DNA from: Sphaerisporangium viridialbum | GTDB taxonomy: Bacteria > Actinomycetota > Actinomycetes > Streptosporangiales > Streptosporangiaceae | Direction: 5' to 3' | DNA length: 64,000 nucleotides | Assembly: GCF_049674955.1 (NCBI RefSeq) | Contig: NZ_CP187232.1 | Coordinates: 3,038,001 to 3,102,000 of the forward strand | Shown: positions 30,743-39,684 of the stretch, in pieces | Layout of the letters: each line of letters starts with the position of its first letter | How positions within the stretch are numbered: position 1 is the first letter of the stretch | Notes under the pieces: generated by a model | What the model was told of the DNA's origin: nothing | The model's database searches: none | What the model saw: the letters and a program-made list of their open reading frames with translations, nothing else | Position numbers and translations under genes: made by a program

Positions 30743-32535
30743 TCACGGTCGACGAGTGGGAGCGACTGGTGTCGGCGGCGCTGGTCGGCACAGACCGGCG
30801 TCCCGTGCCCGACCTTCTGGGGCAGGCCGCGGCGCACACCGTCGGGGCGCGGGCAGGGCAGCGGCTCCATAGGGGCGAGCCGCTGCCTGCCGCGCCTCCC
30901 GAGGAGCAGCCGCTGGTCCCCCGTGCCGCGGGTGAGCGGGTGAGCCGCATCCTCGACGGCGAGCAGCCGCGCCTGCTGCCCGAGTGGCTGGAGGCCGCCG
31001 CCGTCCGGGGGTACCGGCTGCCGCCGAAGCTCGTGCCCAGGGTGCTCGACCACGGCGTGCGCGACCGGTCGCTGCGGGGTCCCATCGGGGTGCTGGCGGG
31101 CGCGAGGGGCCGCTGGCTCGCCGCACTCAACCCCCCCTGGGCCTACCTACTGGAGGAGGCGACCGCCCATATGGGCACCGTCTTCTCCACCTCGAATGCC
31201 TCGAACACCTCAGCCGCCCCCACCGGTCCCCACGGCCTCCCAAGACCTCCCGCTCCGAACGACGCCACCGACCCGAACGACTCCGGCAGCCCAAGCGGTT
31301 CGGCGGACGCCGACGGCTCCACGGGTTCGGACGATTCGGCGAGTTCCGAGGGTCCCGCAGGCTCCGGCGCTTCCGTTGGTTCGGACGGCTCAGGCTCTGG
31401 GGGAGGGAATGGTCCTACGAGCTCAGGCGGTTCCGCGGGGGCCAGGGGTTCGTCGGGTTCGGATGGTTCGGGGGGATCTGTGGGCACCGAGGGCTCCACA
31501 GGCTTCGATGCCTCTGCGGGTTCGACCGGGTCTGGGGGATCAGAGGAATCTCTGGGTTCTGGGGGCTCCGCGGAGGAGGGAGAGGTCGAGACGCATCAGC
31601 TTTGGGAGTTCGGCACCAGAGGTGACCGCCTCTCCTATCTCCGGGGGCTGAGGTCTGCCGATCCGGCCAAGGCGCGGGCTCTGCTGCGACGAGGCTGGGA
31701 GCAGGAGGGGCCCGAAGACCGGGCGGCGTTCATCCATGCCATGGCCGACGGTCTCTCGATGGCGGACGAGCCGTTCCTGGAGGCCGCGCTCGACGACCGC
31801 AGGCGCGAGGTCAGAAGCCAGGCCGCCGACCTGCTCACCAGGCTCCCGGAGTCGCGGCTCGGCCGGCGGATGGCCGAGCGGGCGGCGCGGTGCCTCACCC
31901 TGGCCGGCAACCGGCTCCAGGCCGACCCCCCGCAGGCCTGCGACAGCGCGATGGAACGCGACGGCGTCCGTTCCCGCGCCCCCGGCGGCACGGGTCAGCG
32001 CAGCTGGTGGCTGCAGCAGCTCGTCGCCCACACGCCGCTGTCGTTCTGGACGCATCACTTCGGCCGCACGGCCAAGCAGATCGTCGCGCTCAACATCGGC
32101 GAGTGGTCGCGGGAGGTGAGGCTCGGCTGGGAGCGCGCGGCCGTCCTGCAGAACGATCCGACCTGGGCGCGGGCCCTGTTCGCCGTCGAGCCGCTCACCG
32201 ACCTGCTCGCCGTCCTCCCCCCGGCGGAGCGCGCCGACAAGGCGGCCGAGCTGGTGCACGACCAGCCCGTCGACGGTCAACTGATCATGATGCTCGGCGG
32301 GATTCCCGCCCCCTGGGGAGCGGCGCTGGCCGAGGCCGTGCTGGCGAAGATCCTCGACACGGCCGGGCGCCAGCCCTGGAACCTCGGCGAGCTGGTGCGC
32401 CTCGCGAGCGAGCGTGTCGATCCGGCCATGCACGAGGTCGCGGCGCGGCTCTCACCCGAGCCGCCCGTCCAGGAAGTGGCCGCCACGCTGCGGTTCCGCT
32501 TCGACATGCTCGCGGAGCTGGAGCCCCGCCCGTGA
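30739..32535 (+). CDS. DUF5691 family protein
   Basis: The 598-residue protein starts with the GTG at 30739, overlapping the SWIM stop by 4 bp. The N-terminus (VITVDEWERLVSAALVGTDRR, RGYRLPPKLVPRVLDHG) and C-terminal half (GDRLSYLRGLRSADPAKARALL, FIHAMADGLSMADEPFLEAALDDRRREVRSQAADLL, a HEAT-like pattern) match the DUF5691 type. In between (about residues 150-280) is a Ser/Gly/Asp low-complexity stretch. DUF5691 has no assigned function but recurs between SWIM and MoxR genes, so an adaptor or scaffold role in that complex is likely. Confidence 0.82.
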   Translation: MITVDEWERLVSAALVGTDRRPVPDLLGQAAAHTVGARAGQRLHRGEPLPAAPPEEQPLVPRAAGERVSRILDGEQPRLLPEWLEAAAVRGYRLPPKLVPRVLDHGVRDRSLRGPIGVLAGARGRWLAALNPPWAYLLEEATAHMGTVFSTSNASNTSAAPTGPHGLPRPPAPNDATDPNDSGSPSGSADADGSTGSDDSASSEGPAGSGASVGSDGSGSGGGNGPTSSGGSAGARGSSGSDGSGGSVGTEGSTGFDASAGSTGSGGSEESLGSGGSAEEGEVETHQLWEFGTRGDRLSYLRGLRSADPAKARALLRRGWEQEGPEDRAAFIHAMADGLSMADEPFLEAALDDRRREVRSQAADLLTRLPESRLGRRMAERAARCLTLAGNRLQADPPQACDSAMERDGVRSRAPGGTGQRSWWLQQLVAHTPLSFWTHHFGRTAKQIVALNIGEWSREVRLGWERAAVLQNDPTWARALFAVEPLTDLLAVLPPAERADKAAELVHDQPVDGQLIMMLGGIPAPWGAALAEAVLAKILDTAGRQPWNLGELVRLASERVDPAMHEVAARLSPEPPVQEVAATLRFRFDMLAELEPRP

Positions 32536-32597
32536 GCATCCAACTTCTTCGAACTCCATCCTCCGGGCCGACTACGCGAGAGCGAGCTGAAGCCGAT

Positions 32598-33662
32598 ATG
32601 ACCGTTCTGCGTCCGCACGCGGAAGACCAGTACGCCGAAGAGCTGGCGATCCTGGCCAAGTCCGACGACCGGCCGAGGCCCCCCGGCTGGAAGATGTCGC
32701 CCTGGGCCGTGACCACCTACCTCCTGGGCGACGGCCGGCAGATCACTCCGAAGTACATCGGCCCTCGCCGCATCGTCGAGGTGGCCGTCGCCACGCTCGC
32801 GACCGACCGCGCGCTGCTGCTGCTCGGCGTGCCCGGCACGGCCAAGACCTGGCTGTCCGAGCACCTCGCCGCGGCGATCAGTGGCGACTCGACACTGCTG
32901 GTGCAGGGCACGGCGGGCACGGCCGAGGAGGCCATCCGCTACGGGTGGAACTACGCCCGGCTGCTCGCCGAGGGCCCTTCCCGTGACGCGATGACACCGA
33001 GCCCGGTGATGCGCGCCATGGCCGAGGGACGGCTCGCCCGTGTGGAGGAGCTCACCCGCATGCCGTCCGACGTGCAGGACGCACTGATCACGGTGCTTTC
33101 AGAGAAGACGCTCCCGATCCCCGAGCTCAACCAGGAGGTCCAGGCGGCCCGGGGGTTCAACGTCATCGCCACGGCCAACGACCGTGACCGGGGCGTCAAC
33201 GAGCTCTCGAGCGCCCTGCGGCGGCGGTTCAACACGGTCGTCCTGCCGGTTCCCGCAAGCGCCGAGGAGGAGGTCGACATCGTCTCGCGGCGTGTCGTCC
33301 AGCTCGGCCGTTCCCTGGAGCTGCCCGCCACGCCGACCGGCATGGAGGAGATCCGGCGGGTCGTCACGGTCTTCCGCGAGCTGCGTTCCGGGGTGACGGC
33401 CGACGGGCGTACGACGGTGAAGTCGCCGAGCGGCACGCTCAGCACCGCCGAGGCGATCTCGGTGGTGACCAGCGGCATCGCGCTCGCCGCCCACTTCGGC
33501 GACGGAGTGCTCCGGGCCGGTGACGTCGCGGCCGGCATCGTCGGCGCGGTGATCCAGGATCCCGTGTCCGACCGCGTCGTCTGGCATGAGTACCTGGAGA
33601 CCGTGGTCCGCGAACGTCCCGACTGGCGCGACTTCTACCGGGCCTGCCGCGATGCCTCCTGA
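32598..33662 (+). CDS. MoxR-type AAA+ ATPase
   Basis: The 354-residue ATPase has Walker A GVPGTAKTWL near residues 78-86, a MoxR-type Walker B region around EELTRMPSDVQDALI, and the sensor strand NVIATANDRDRGVNELSSALRRRFN with arginine finger. MoxR ATPases act as chaperone-like remodelers with VWA-domain partners that bind the metal-dependent substrate; a VWA gene is two genes downstream. The ATG at 32598 gives the family start; the longer frame overlaps DUF5691. The ribosome site is weak, so coupling with the preceding gene 62 bp upstream is possible. Confidence 0.92.
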   Translation: MTVLRPHAEDQYAEELAILAKSDDRPRPPGWKMSPWAVTTYLLGDGRQITPKYIGPRRIVEVAVATLATDRALLLLGVPGTAKTWLSEHLAAAISGDSTLLVQGTAGTAEEAIRYGWNYARLLAEGPSRDAMTPSPVMRAMAEGRLARVEELTRMPSDVQDALITVLSEKTLPIPELNQEVQAARGFNVIATANDRDRGVNELSSALRRRFNTVVLPVPASAEEEVDIVSRRVVQLGRSLELPATPTGMEEIRRVVTVFRELRSGVTADGRTTVKSPSGTLSTAEAISVVTSGIALAAHFGDGVLRAGDVAAGIVGAVIQDPVSDRVVWHEYLETVVRERPDWRDFYRACRDAS

Positions 33663-36627
33663 GAACCCGCGGAGCCGGCTGACAGGCATGGAGCCACCCG
33701 AACCCGCCTCGCCCCTCACCAGAGAGGCGGGCGCGACATCCGCGGTCGGGCAAGCGGGCGTGCCCGGATTCGGCGGGTCGGCAGGCGGTGGGGTGTGTTC
33801 GGTGGACGGTGGGGTGGGTTCGGCGGTCGGGGTGTGTTCGGCAGGGGTTGGGGTGTGTTCGGCGGGCGGTGGGGTGGGTTCGGCGGTCGGGGTGTGTTCG
33901 GCAGGGGTTGGGGTGTGTTCGGCGGGCGGTGGGGTGGGTTCGGCGGTCGGGGTGTGTTCGGCGGGCGGTGGGGTGGGTTCGGCGGTCGGGGTGTGTTCGG
34001 CAGGGGTTGGGGTGGGTTCGGCGGGCGGTGGGATGAGTGAGGTTCCGGTGTCCGTGGTGCTTGGGGTGCGGCATCACGGGCCGGGGTCCGCACGGGCCGT
34101 GGTGGCCGAGCTGGAGCGGTTGCGGCCCGACGTCGTGCTCATCGAGGGGCCGCCCGAGGCCGACGGGCTGGTCGGGCTGGCGGGCGATCCCGACATGGAG
34201 CCCCCCGTCGCGTTACTGGCCCACGTGCCGGGAGAGCCGTCGAGAGCGGCGTTCTGGCCGTTCGCGGCGTTCTCTCCCGAGTGGCAGGCGATTCGCTATG
34301 CCATCCGCGCGGGTGTCCCCGTCCGCTTCTGCGACCTGCCGGCGACCCACAGCCTCGCGGAGAGAGCCGCCGCCTTCCCACTGCCGGGCGATGCCCTCCC
34401 CGCCGTCGACGCCCAACCCGCCAATTCGCGACCGGACGGGCCGGACGCCGGGGGCGCCGAGCGCGACGGACTGCCGCGGTCCGGCGAGCCGGAGGCCGGG
34501 GGCGCGGAGCCCGATGGGGCGCCGCGGTCTGTGGAGCCGGAGGTCGGGGGTGCCGAGCGCGACGGACTGCCGCGGTCCGGCGAGCCGGAGGCCGGGGGCG
34601 CGGAGCCCGATGGGGCGCCGCGGTCTGTGGAGCCGGAGGTCGGGGGTGCCGAGCGCGATGGACCGCCGCGATCCGGCGAGCCTGAGGCTGGGGGCGGGGA
34701 GCCCGATGGGGCGCCGCGGTCTGTGGAGCCGGAGGCGCGGGTCGCTGAGGCAGAAGGTCCTGTGGTGCACCGTGATCCGATCGGGGAGCTCGCCAAGGCG
34801 GCCGGGTACGACGATCCCGAAAGGTGGTGGGATGACGCCGTCGAGCATCGCGGCGACACGCCGTTCGAGGTGATCGCCGAGGCCATGGCGGCCGTCAGGG
34901 AGGGGTACACGCCGCACGAGCACGAGGCGCGGCGCGAGGCGTACATGCGCAGGACCATGCGCACGGCCTTCAAGGACGGTTACCGGCGCGTCGCGGTGGT
35001 GTGCGGCGCATGGCACGTCCCTGCGCTGCGCGAGCTCGGCCCGGCCGCGCCCGATGACCGCCTGCTCAAGGGGCTCCCCAAGGTCAAGGTGGAGCTGACC
35101 TGGGTGCCCTGGACGTACGGCAGGCTCGCGTCCTTGAGCGGTTACGGGGCGGGCATCACCTCGCCGGGCTGGTACGACCACCTGTTCGCCGCGCCCGACC
35201 GTCCGATCGAGCGCTGGCTCGCGGCGGCGGCGAGGGTGCTGAGGGAGGAGGATCTGCCGGTCTCCTCGGCCCATGTCATCGAGGCCGTGCGGCTCGCGCA
35301 CAGCCTCGCGGTGGTGCGTGGCCGTCCCCTGGCGGGGCTGGGCGAGGTCACCGAGGCCGTGCGGGCGGTGCTGTGCGAGGGCGACGAGCTGCCGGTCGAG
35401 CTCATCCAGCGGCGCATGGTCGTGGGGGAGCGGCTCGGCCGTGTCCCCGACAGCACGCCGATGGTCCCGCTCCAGCGTGACCTGCGCGACCGGCAGCGAC
35501 GGCTCAAGCTCCGCCCCGAGGCACTCGAACGCGACGTCGACCTCGACCTGCGCAAGCCCCTCGACCTCGACCGCAGCCGGCTGCTTCACCGGCTCGGCCT
35601 GATCGGCGTGGCGTGGGGTTCGCCCCGCGAGGCGCGCGGCAAGGGCACCTTCCGCGAATCCTGGACCTTGGAGTGGCGCCCTGAGTTCGACATCGACCTG
35701 ATCGAGGCGAGCGCGTACGGCACCACGGTCCCGGCCGCCGCGACCGCGCGGGTGCGGGAGCTCGTCGACCTCGGATCCGGACGTTCGGCCCGGCACGCGG
35801 GGCCCGGGCCGGCCGGTCCCGCGTCACCGAGGACGCTCGCCGAGCTCACCGGGGTGGCGGAGCGGTGCCTGCTCGCCGACCTGCCGGAGGCCCTGCCTCA
35901 TGTCCTGTCCTCGATCTCCACCAGGGCCGCCCTCGACAGCGACGTCACCCACCTGATGGCGGCCCTTCCCGCGCTGGTGCGCACCCAGCGGTACGGCGAC
36001 GTGCGCGGCACTCCCGCCCAGGGGCTGTCGGTCATCGTGGAGTCGCTGCTCAGCCGCATCCGCGCGGGGCTCCCGGCGGCGGTCACGGGGCTGGACGACG
36101 ACTCGGCCAGGGAGATGCTGGGCCACGTCGACGCGGTGCACGCCTCGGTGGGCCTGCTGGAGTCGGGCAGGGAAGGCTGGCTCGAATCCCTGCGAGGCGT
36201 CGCCGAACGTCGCGATCTGCACGGGCTGATCGGCGGCAGGCTGACCCGCATCCTGCTCGACGCCGGCACGATCCCGGCCGAGGAGGTCGCGAGGCGCATG
36301 TCCCGGTCGATGTCGGCGGGCAACCCTCCCGCGCAGGCGGCGGCCTGGGTGGAGGGGTTCCTCTCCGGCAGTGGCCTGCTCCTCGTCCACGACGCGGGAT
36401 TGCTCGGCCTGATCGACACCTGGCTGACGGGGCTGACGGCTGACGCGTTCGTCGACGTGCTCCCACTGCTCCGGCGCACCTTCGGGGCCTTCGCCCCGCC
36501 CGAGCGCCGGGCCATCGGCGGGCGCGTGTCCTCCGGCGAGGCGGGAAGGCCCACCGCCCCCGAAGCCGACCCCGCCCGCGCGGCCCCGGCCGTCCGGACC
36601 GTACTCGCCATCCTTGGAAGCCCCTGA
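33652..36627 (+). CDS. DUF5682 family protein
   Basis: The conserved part begins VSVVLGVRHHGPGSARAVVAELERLRPDVVLIEGPPEADGL and later has RRVAVVCGAWHVPAL. The His-rich GVRHHGPGS and CGAWH motifs resemble the TIKI/TraB/EreA superfamily of metal-dependent hydrolases (my inference). The rest is helical and about 600 residues long. The frame is open from 33652 (overlapping MoxR by 11 bp) through a G-rich repeat array to an ATG at 34033 just before the conserved domain. Either could be the start; the repeat translation (VGVCSAG) looks non-functional. A second in-frame repeat lies at 34452-34739. Confidence 0.8.
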   Translation: MPPENPRSRLTGMEPPEPASPLTREAGATSAVGQAGVPGFGGSAGGGVCSVDGGVGSAVGVCSAGVGVCSAGGGVGSAVGVCSAGVGVCSAGGGVGSAVGVCSAGGGVGSAVGVCSAGVGVGSAGGGMSEVPVSVVLGVRHHGPGSARAVVAELERLRPDVVLIEGPPEADGLVGLAGDPDMEPPVALLAHVPGEPSRAAFWPFAAFSPEWQAIRYAIRAGVPVRFCDLPATHSLAERAAAFPLPGDALPAVDAQPANSRPDGPDAGGAERDGLPRSGEPEAGGAEPDGAPRSVEPEVGGAERDGLPRSGEPEAGGAEPDGAPRSVEPEVGGAERDGPPRSGEPEAGGGEPDGAPRSVEPEARVAEAEGPVVHRDPIGELAKAAGYDDPERWWDDAVEHRGDTPFEVIAEAMAAVREGYTPHEHEARREAYMRRTMRTAFKDGYRRVAVVCGAWHVPALRELGPAAPDDRLLKGLPKVKVELTWVPWTYGRLASLSGYGAGITSPGWYDHLFAAPDRPIERWLAAAARVLREEDLPVSSAHVIEAVRLAHSLAVVRGRPLAGLGEVTEAVRAVLCEGDELPVELIQRRMVVGERLGRVPDSTPMVPLQRDLRDRQRRLKLRPEALERDVDLDLRKPLDLDRSRLLHRLGLIGVAWGSPREARGKGTFRESWTLEWRPEFDIDLIEASAYGTTVPAAATARVRELVDLGSGRSARHAGPGPAGPASPRTLAELTGVAERCLLADLPEALPHVLSSISTRAALDSDVTHLMAALPALVRTQRYGDVRGTPAQGLSVIVESLLSRIRAGLPAAVTGLDDDSAREMLGHVDAVHASVGLLESGREGWLESLRGVAERRDLHGLIGGRLTRILLDAGTIPAEEVARRMSRSMSAGNPPAQAAAWVEGFLSGSGLLLVHDAGLLGLIDTWLTGLTADAFVDVLPLLRRTFGAFAPPERRAIGGRVSSGEAGRPTAPEADPARAAPAVRTVLAILGSP
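33781..34032. repeat. 60-bp G-rich tandem repeat at the 5' end of the DUF5682 gene
   Basis: Units 33841-33900 and 33901-33960 are identical, 33781-33840 is a variant, and 33961-34032 a shuffled copy. Each 60-bp unit is made of smaller 18-24 bp elements such as GGCGGTGGGGTGGGTTCGG. The strand has many runs of 3-5 G and could form G-quadruplexes. Confidence 0.92.
34452..34739 (+). repeat. 96-bp tandem repeat in the DUF5682 gene, three copies
   Basis: Three near-identical 96-bp units encode a 32-residue module (GGAERDGLPRSGEPEAGG followed by AEPDGAPRSVEPEV) in a linker between the first conserved domain and the DPIGELAKAAGYDDPERWWDDA segment. Confidence 0.9.
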
Positions 36628-36788
36628 TGCGCCGGAACACCCCTGGTGGGTGGGCTGTGTCGGGTGAGTCGTGAGTCGGGTGAGTTGGGTGAGTTGGGTG
36701 CGTCGGGGTCGGTGGGGCGTGGTGAGGGCGTCCGGCGGGCGAGCGTTCGCACAGATCGGGGTTGGTGGGTTGTGGAGGGGAGCGTCTG

Positions 36789-37967
36789 ATGGACGAGCGT
36801 TTGCGGAGATGGCGGTTGGTGCTGGGGGGCGACGCCGACGGCACGGGTTGCGCGCTGGGCGGCGACGACGCCCAGATGGACGCGGCCCTCGCCGCGCTGT
36901 ACAACAGCGGGCGCGGATCAGGCGAGGGGCCGGGCGGAGGCGGTGACACCCAGCGTGGCGCGGGGCTCGGCGCCTCGGCGCCTCGGGTCGCGCGGTGGCT
37001 CGGGGATATCCGCTCCTACTTCCCGTCGACCGTCGTCCAGGTGATGCAGAAGGACGCCATCGAACGCCTGAACCTCACCCGCCTGCTGCTCGAACCCGAG
37101 ATGCTCGAAGCCGTGGAGCCCGACGTCCACCTGGTGGGCACGCTGCTCTCGCTCAACCGGGTGATGCCGGAGACCGCCAGGCGGTCGGCGCGCGCCGTCG
37201 TCGCGAAGGTCGTGGCCGACCTCGAACGCCGGCTGGCGCAGCGCACCAGGACCGCCATCACCGGGGCGCTCGACCGGTCGGCCCGCACCAGCCGCCCGCG
37301 CAGGGTCGCCGACATCGACTGGGACCGCACGATCCGCGCGAACCTCAAGAACTACCTGCCGGAGAGGAACACCATCGTCCCCTCCAAGCTGGTCGGCTAT
37401 GCCCGCAGGCAGCAGGCGGTGATCCGTGAGGTCACGCTCTGCATCGACCAGAGCGGCTCGATGGCGGCCTCGGTGGTGTACTCCAGCGTCTTCGGGGCCG
37501 TGCTGGCCTCGATGCGCGCGCTCCGCACCTCGCTGGTGGTCTTCGACACGAGCGTGGTCGACCTCACCGACCAGCTGCACGACCCGGTGGAGCTGCTGTT
37601 CGGCACCCAGCTCGGCGGCGGCACGGACATCAACCGCGCCATCGCCTACTGCCAGGGGCTGATCACCCGCCCGGCGAACTCCATCTTCATCCTGATCAGC
37701 GACCTGTACGAGGGGGGCGTACGGGAGGAGATGCTGCGCAGGGTGGCCGTGATGACGGCGGCCGGAGTGCAGGTCATCGTGCTGCTCGCCCTGTCCGACG
37801 AGGGCCAGCCCCACTACGACCGCGACAACGCCGAGGCGCTCGCCGCCCTGGGCGTCCCGGCTTTCGCCTGCACCCCCGACGCCTTCCCCGATCTCATGGC
37901 CGCCGCGATCGAACGCCGCGACATCGCCCAGTGGGCCGAACGCACCCTGTCGATCCGCGCCACATAG
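36789..37967 (+). CDS. VWA domain protein of the MoxR operon
   Basis: The 392-residue protein has a C-terminal von Willebrand A domain with the MIDAS motif DQSGSM (CIDQSGSMAASV), a Thr in GGGTDINRA and an Asp in ILISDLYEGG. The N-terminal half is helical (IRSYFPSTVVQVMQKDAIERL), as in CoxE-like MoxR partners. The ATG has GGAGGGGAG 6 nt upstream. MoxR/VWA pairs insert metals or remodel protein complexes; here the client is unknown. The 160 bp before it contain short GGGTGAGTTGGGTGAGTTGGG-like repeats and no gene. Confidence 0.92.
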   Translation: MDERLRRWRLVLGGDADGTGCALGGDDAQMDAALAALYNSGRGSGEGPGGGGDTQRGAGLGASAPRVARWLGDIRSYFPSTVVQVMQKDAIERLNLTRLLLEPEMLEAVEPDVHLVGTLLSLNRVMPETARRSARAVVAKVVADLERRLAQRTRTAITGALDRSARTSRPRRVADIDWDRTIRANLKNYLPERNTIVPSKLVGYARRQQAVIREVTLCIDQSGSMAASVVYSSVFGAVLASMRALRTSLVVFDTSVVDLTDQLHDPVELLFGTQLGGGTDINRAIAYCQGLITRPANSIFILISDLYEGGVREEMLRRVAVMTAAGVQVIVLLALSDEGQPHYDRDNAEALAALGVPAFACTPDAFPDLMAAAIERRDIAQWAERTLSIRAT

Positions 37968-38065
37968 AACACGACCCGCCAGACCCGACCCGAGTCGGGG
38001 TTGTGATGGTTCCGGGTAAGGCGTCCTTGGTTGTGCCTAGGACCAAAGTCCGAGGTGGGGGGCTG

Positions 38066-39478
38066 ATGTCGGCAGTGAGGCGGGGCCGTAGCTTGGGGCA
38101 GGTGTCCTCAGCAGTGATCGATTCTCCTCCCACCGCACCTCCCAGCGTGCTCAGCCGTCCGTATCGGGCGTTGAGCGTGGGCATGGTCGCCCTCGTCCTC
38201 CTCCTCGCGTTCGAATACCTGGCCGTGGCGACGGCCATGCCCGTGGTGGCCCGGTCGCTGGGCGGGCTCTCCCTGTACGGGCTGGCCTTCAGCGGGTCGA
38301 TGGCGGCCAGCGTGATCGCCACGGTCGCGGGAGGCCGGTGGAGCGATGCGCGCGGGCCGGTGGCGCCGCTGTGGACGGGGGTCGCCGGTTTCGTGGCGGG
38401 GCTGCTCATCGCGGGATTCGCGCCCACCATGCACGTGCTGATCATCGGCCGGTTCGTCCAGGGCATCGGTGGCGGCCTCTTCTCGGTGGCGCTGTACGTC
38501 CTGGTGGCGCAGGTGTACCCGCCGGCGATGCACCCGAGGGTGTTCTCGCTGCTGGCGGCGGCATGGGTGCTTCCGTCCATCGTGGGCCCCGCGATCACCG
38601 GTGCCGTGGTGGAGCACATCGGCTGGCGGTGGATCTTCCTGGGCATTCCGATCTTCGTCGCTCCCGCCGCCGTCATGCTGTGGCGAGGGCTCGCCGGGCG
38701 GGCCACCGTCGTACCGCAGGAGGGCCGCGCGGAGCCCGCTCCTTCCCGGGCCGGATTCGGGGCGCGGCTCGCGTGGGGCGGGGTGGTGGCCGTCGGCGCC
38801 GCGCTCCTCCAGTACGGCAGCGGGCTGGGCGGGCGTGGGCTCGTCCTGCTGGTCGCGGGCCTGGCCGTTCTCGCGTTCGCCCTCCCGCGGCTGCTGCCCC
38901 CCGGCACGATGCGCGCGGCGCGGGGGTTTCCCACCGTGGTGCTCCTGCGGGGTCTAGCCGCGGGCGCGTCCTTCGCCGCCGACGTGTTCGTCCCCCTCAT
39001 GCTGATCGGTGAACGCGGGCTCAGCCCCACCCAGGCGGGACTCTTCCTCACCGGGTCGGCGCTGAGCTGGTCGCTCGCGTCGTGGATCCAGGGGCGCGGG
39101 CGGTACGACCGGAAGGCGCTGCTGCGGTGCGGCACCGCACTGCTGGCCCTCGGCATCGCGGGCACCGCGCTGCTGGTCTTCGACGCGGTCCCCATTCTGG
39201 TCGGGCTCGTGGCGTGGCTCATGGCCGGATTCGGCATCGGCCTGGTCTACCCCACGCTGTCGGTGCTCACGCTGGAGCTCTCAGAGCCGGGGGAGGAGGG
39301 CAGGAACAGCTCCTCGCTGCAGATCGGGGAGTCGGTGTTCTCGGTCGTGGTCATCGCCGTGACCGGTGCCGTCTTCGCGGGGCTCGACACCGCCTGGTGG
39401 GTCTACCTGGCCTGCTTCGGCCTGATCGTCGCCCAGGCCGCCCTCGGTCCCCTGATCGCCGGCCGCGTCCAGCGCTGA
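38066..39478 (+). CDS. MFS transporter
   Basis: The 470-residue protein has at least 12 membrane helices from LSVGMVALVLLLAFEYLAVATAMPVV onward, with the loop motif GGRWSDARGPVAPLW (motif A-like) and GRFVQGIGGGLFSVALYVL (motif B/C region). The ATG at 38066 follows GAGGTGGGGGG. The VARSLGG and GIGGGLFSV features fit drug:H+ antiporter families; substrate unknown. It lies 98 bp after the VWA gene and probably has its own promoter. Confidence 0.9.
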   Translation: MSAVRRGRSLGQVSSAVIDSPPTAPPSVLSRPYRALSVGMVALVLLLAFEYLAVATAMPVVARSLGGLSLYGLAFSGSMAASVIATVAGGRWSDARGPVAPLWTGVAGFVAGLLIAGFAPTMHVLIIGRFVQGIGGGLFSVALYVLVAQVYPPAMHPRVFSLLAAAWVLPSIVGPAITGAVVEHIGWRWIFLGIPIFVAPAAVMLWRGLAGRATVVPQEGRAEPAPSRAGFGARLAWGGVVAVGAALLQYGSGLGGRGLVLLVAGLAVLAFALPRLLPPGTMRAARGFPTVVLLRGLAAGASFAADVFVPLMLIGERGLSPTQAGLFLTGSALSWSLASWIQGRGRYDRKALLRCGTALLALGIAGTALLVFDAVPILVGLVAWLMAGFGIGLVYPTLSVLTLELSEPGEEGRNSSSLQIGESVFSVVVIAVTGAVFAGLDTAWWVYLACFGLIVAQAALGPLIAGRVQR

Positions 39479-39684
39479 CGCCTGTGTCCTGTGAGGGGCG
39501 AATCGTGATCCGGATCCGGATCCGGAGTGCCGGGTGCGGGTCGAATCCCCTGTACCGACGTGGGTCCGAGGGCGGGGCGGAGGCCGAATCGGGCGAAGGT
39601 GCGATCCCGCGTTCACCGGCCGGGTTTGGTACAGATCCACGGAACGGGCACCATGGAAGGGCAGGTGTTCGACGAGGGGGTTCC

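Noticed and set aside
33795..34040. Three overlapping repeat ORFs of 81-82 codons
   Set aside because: They are alternative frames through a G-rich repeat array with no ribosome sites.
39530..39575. tRNA-like T-arm (GGGTCGAATCCCC)
   Set aside because: No matching acceptor stem, D-arm or anticodon arm upstream; the TC sequence lacks the usual TTC before GAA.
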